A stretch of 5,317 nt of DNA from Ruminococcus sp. CAG:488. Lineage in GTDB: Bacteria > Bacillota > Clostridia > Oscillospirales > Acutalibacteraceae. A program made the translations under genes and the position numbers. Positions 5,245-5,317 of the stretch are shown in pieces. The notes beneath the pieces are model-generated. The model ran no database searches. It saw only the letters and a program-made list of their open reading frames with translations, and was not told where the DNA came from. Numbering within the stretch: position 1 is the stretch's first letter; every line of letters begins with the position of its first letter. The stretch covers positions 63,245 through 68,561 of the forward strand of contig HF999649.1 of assembly GCA_000434055.1 (NCBI GenBank). Reading direction: 5' to 3'.

Positions 5245-5317
5245 AGAATCTTTTTGTTCTTTTCTATTCTCTTTTATCTAAAATAAATAACCCCTCCGCT
5301 TTGCTACCCTACAGTGG
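5245..5317. other. intergenic region at right edge, A-rich on the minus strand
   Basis: I see no gene here. On the minus strand the part next to the promoter is a purine-rich, A-tract sequence (TAAAAGAGAATAGAAAAG within 5260-5285), which may serve as an UP element or be part of a dispersed intergenic repeat. The G-rich segment beyond it (about 5290-5317) reaches the window edge, so the end of an upstream gene or repeat cannot be judged. Confidence 0.35.

Overview
The window looks like chromosomal DNA of a low-to-mid GC Clostridia-type Bacillota, probably an Oscillospiraceae/Ruminococcus-like gut anaerobe. This rests on consensus TTGACA/TATAAT promoters, strong AGGAGG-type ribosome binding sites, a T-box leader and a DUF4364 gene; the taxon is an inference. 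Every supported gene lies on the minus strand, so the transcriptional order runs from the right end of the window to the left.

Layout in transcription order: an A-rich upstream region (5245-5317); a consensus promoter and a family-6-type hypoxanthine/deoxyinosine-DNA glycosylase (5198-4698); a promoter embedded in the end of that gene and a HisJ-like PHP phosphoesterase (4661-3819); a DUF4364 winged-helix protein (3806-3267) whose ribosome binding site begins inside the PHP stop codon; an AraB-type L-ribulokinase (3247-1589); a promoter starting right after the araB stop and an L-rhamnulose-1-phosphate aldolase, RhaD (1528-707); a perfect 20-bp palindrome (680-699); a consensus promoter (643-671) driving a T-box leader with a terminator (361-636); and the first 100 codons of a LeuA-like DRE-TIM enzyme that runs off the left edge.

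How the genes fit together: PHP, DUF4364 and araB are spaced as one operon (gaps of 12 and 19 bp). RhaD may be read both from araB and from its own promoter. AraB and RhaD point to pentose/deoxyhexose use but do not form a textbook pathway, because AraB makes a ketose 5-phosphate and RhaD cleaves a ketose 1-phosphate, and no isomerase or transporter is in view. The LeuA-like gene is a separate unit, apparently controlled by leucyl-tRNA charging through a CUC specifier. Most of the window is ordinary housekeeping and sugar metabolism. The points most worth a second look are the LeuA-like protein with an altered metal-site motif, the palindrome next to its promoter, competing hairpins in its leader, and the AraB/RhaD pairing. 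I see no tRNA, rRNA, CRISPR array, insertion sequence or phage gene.
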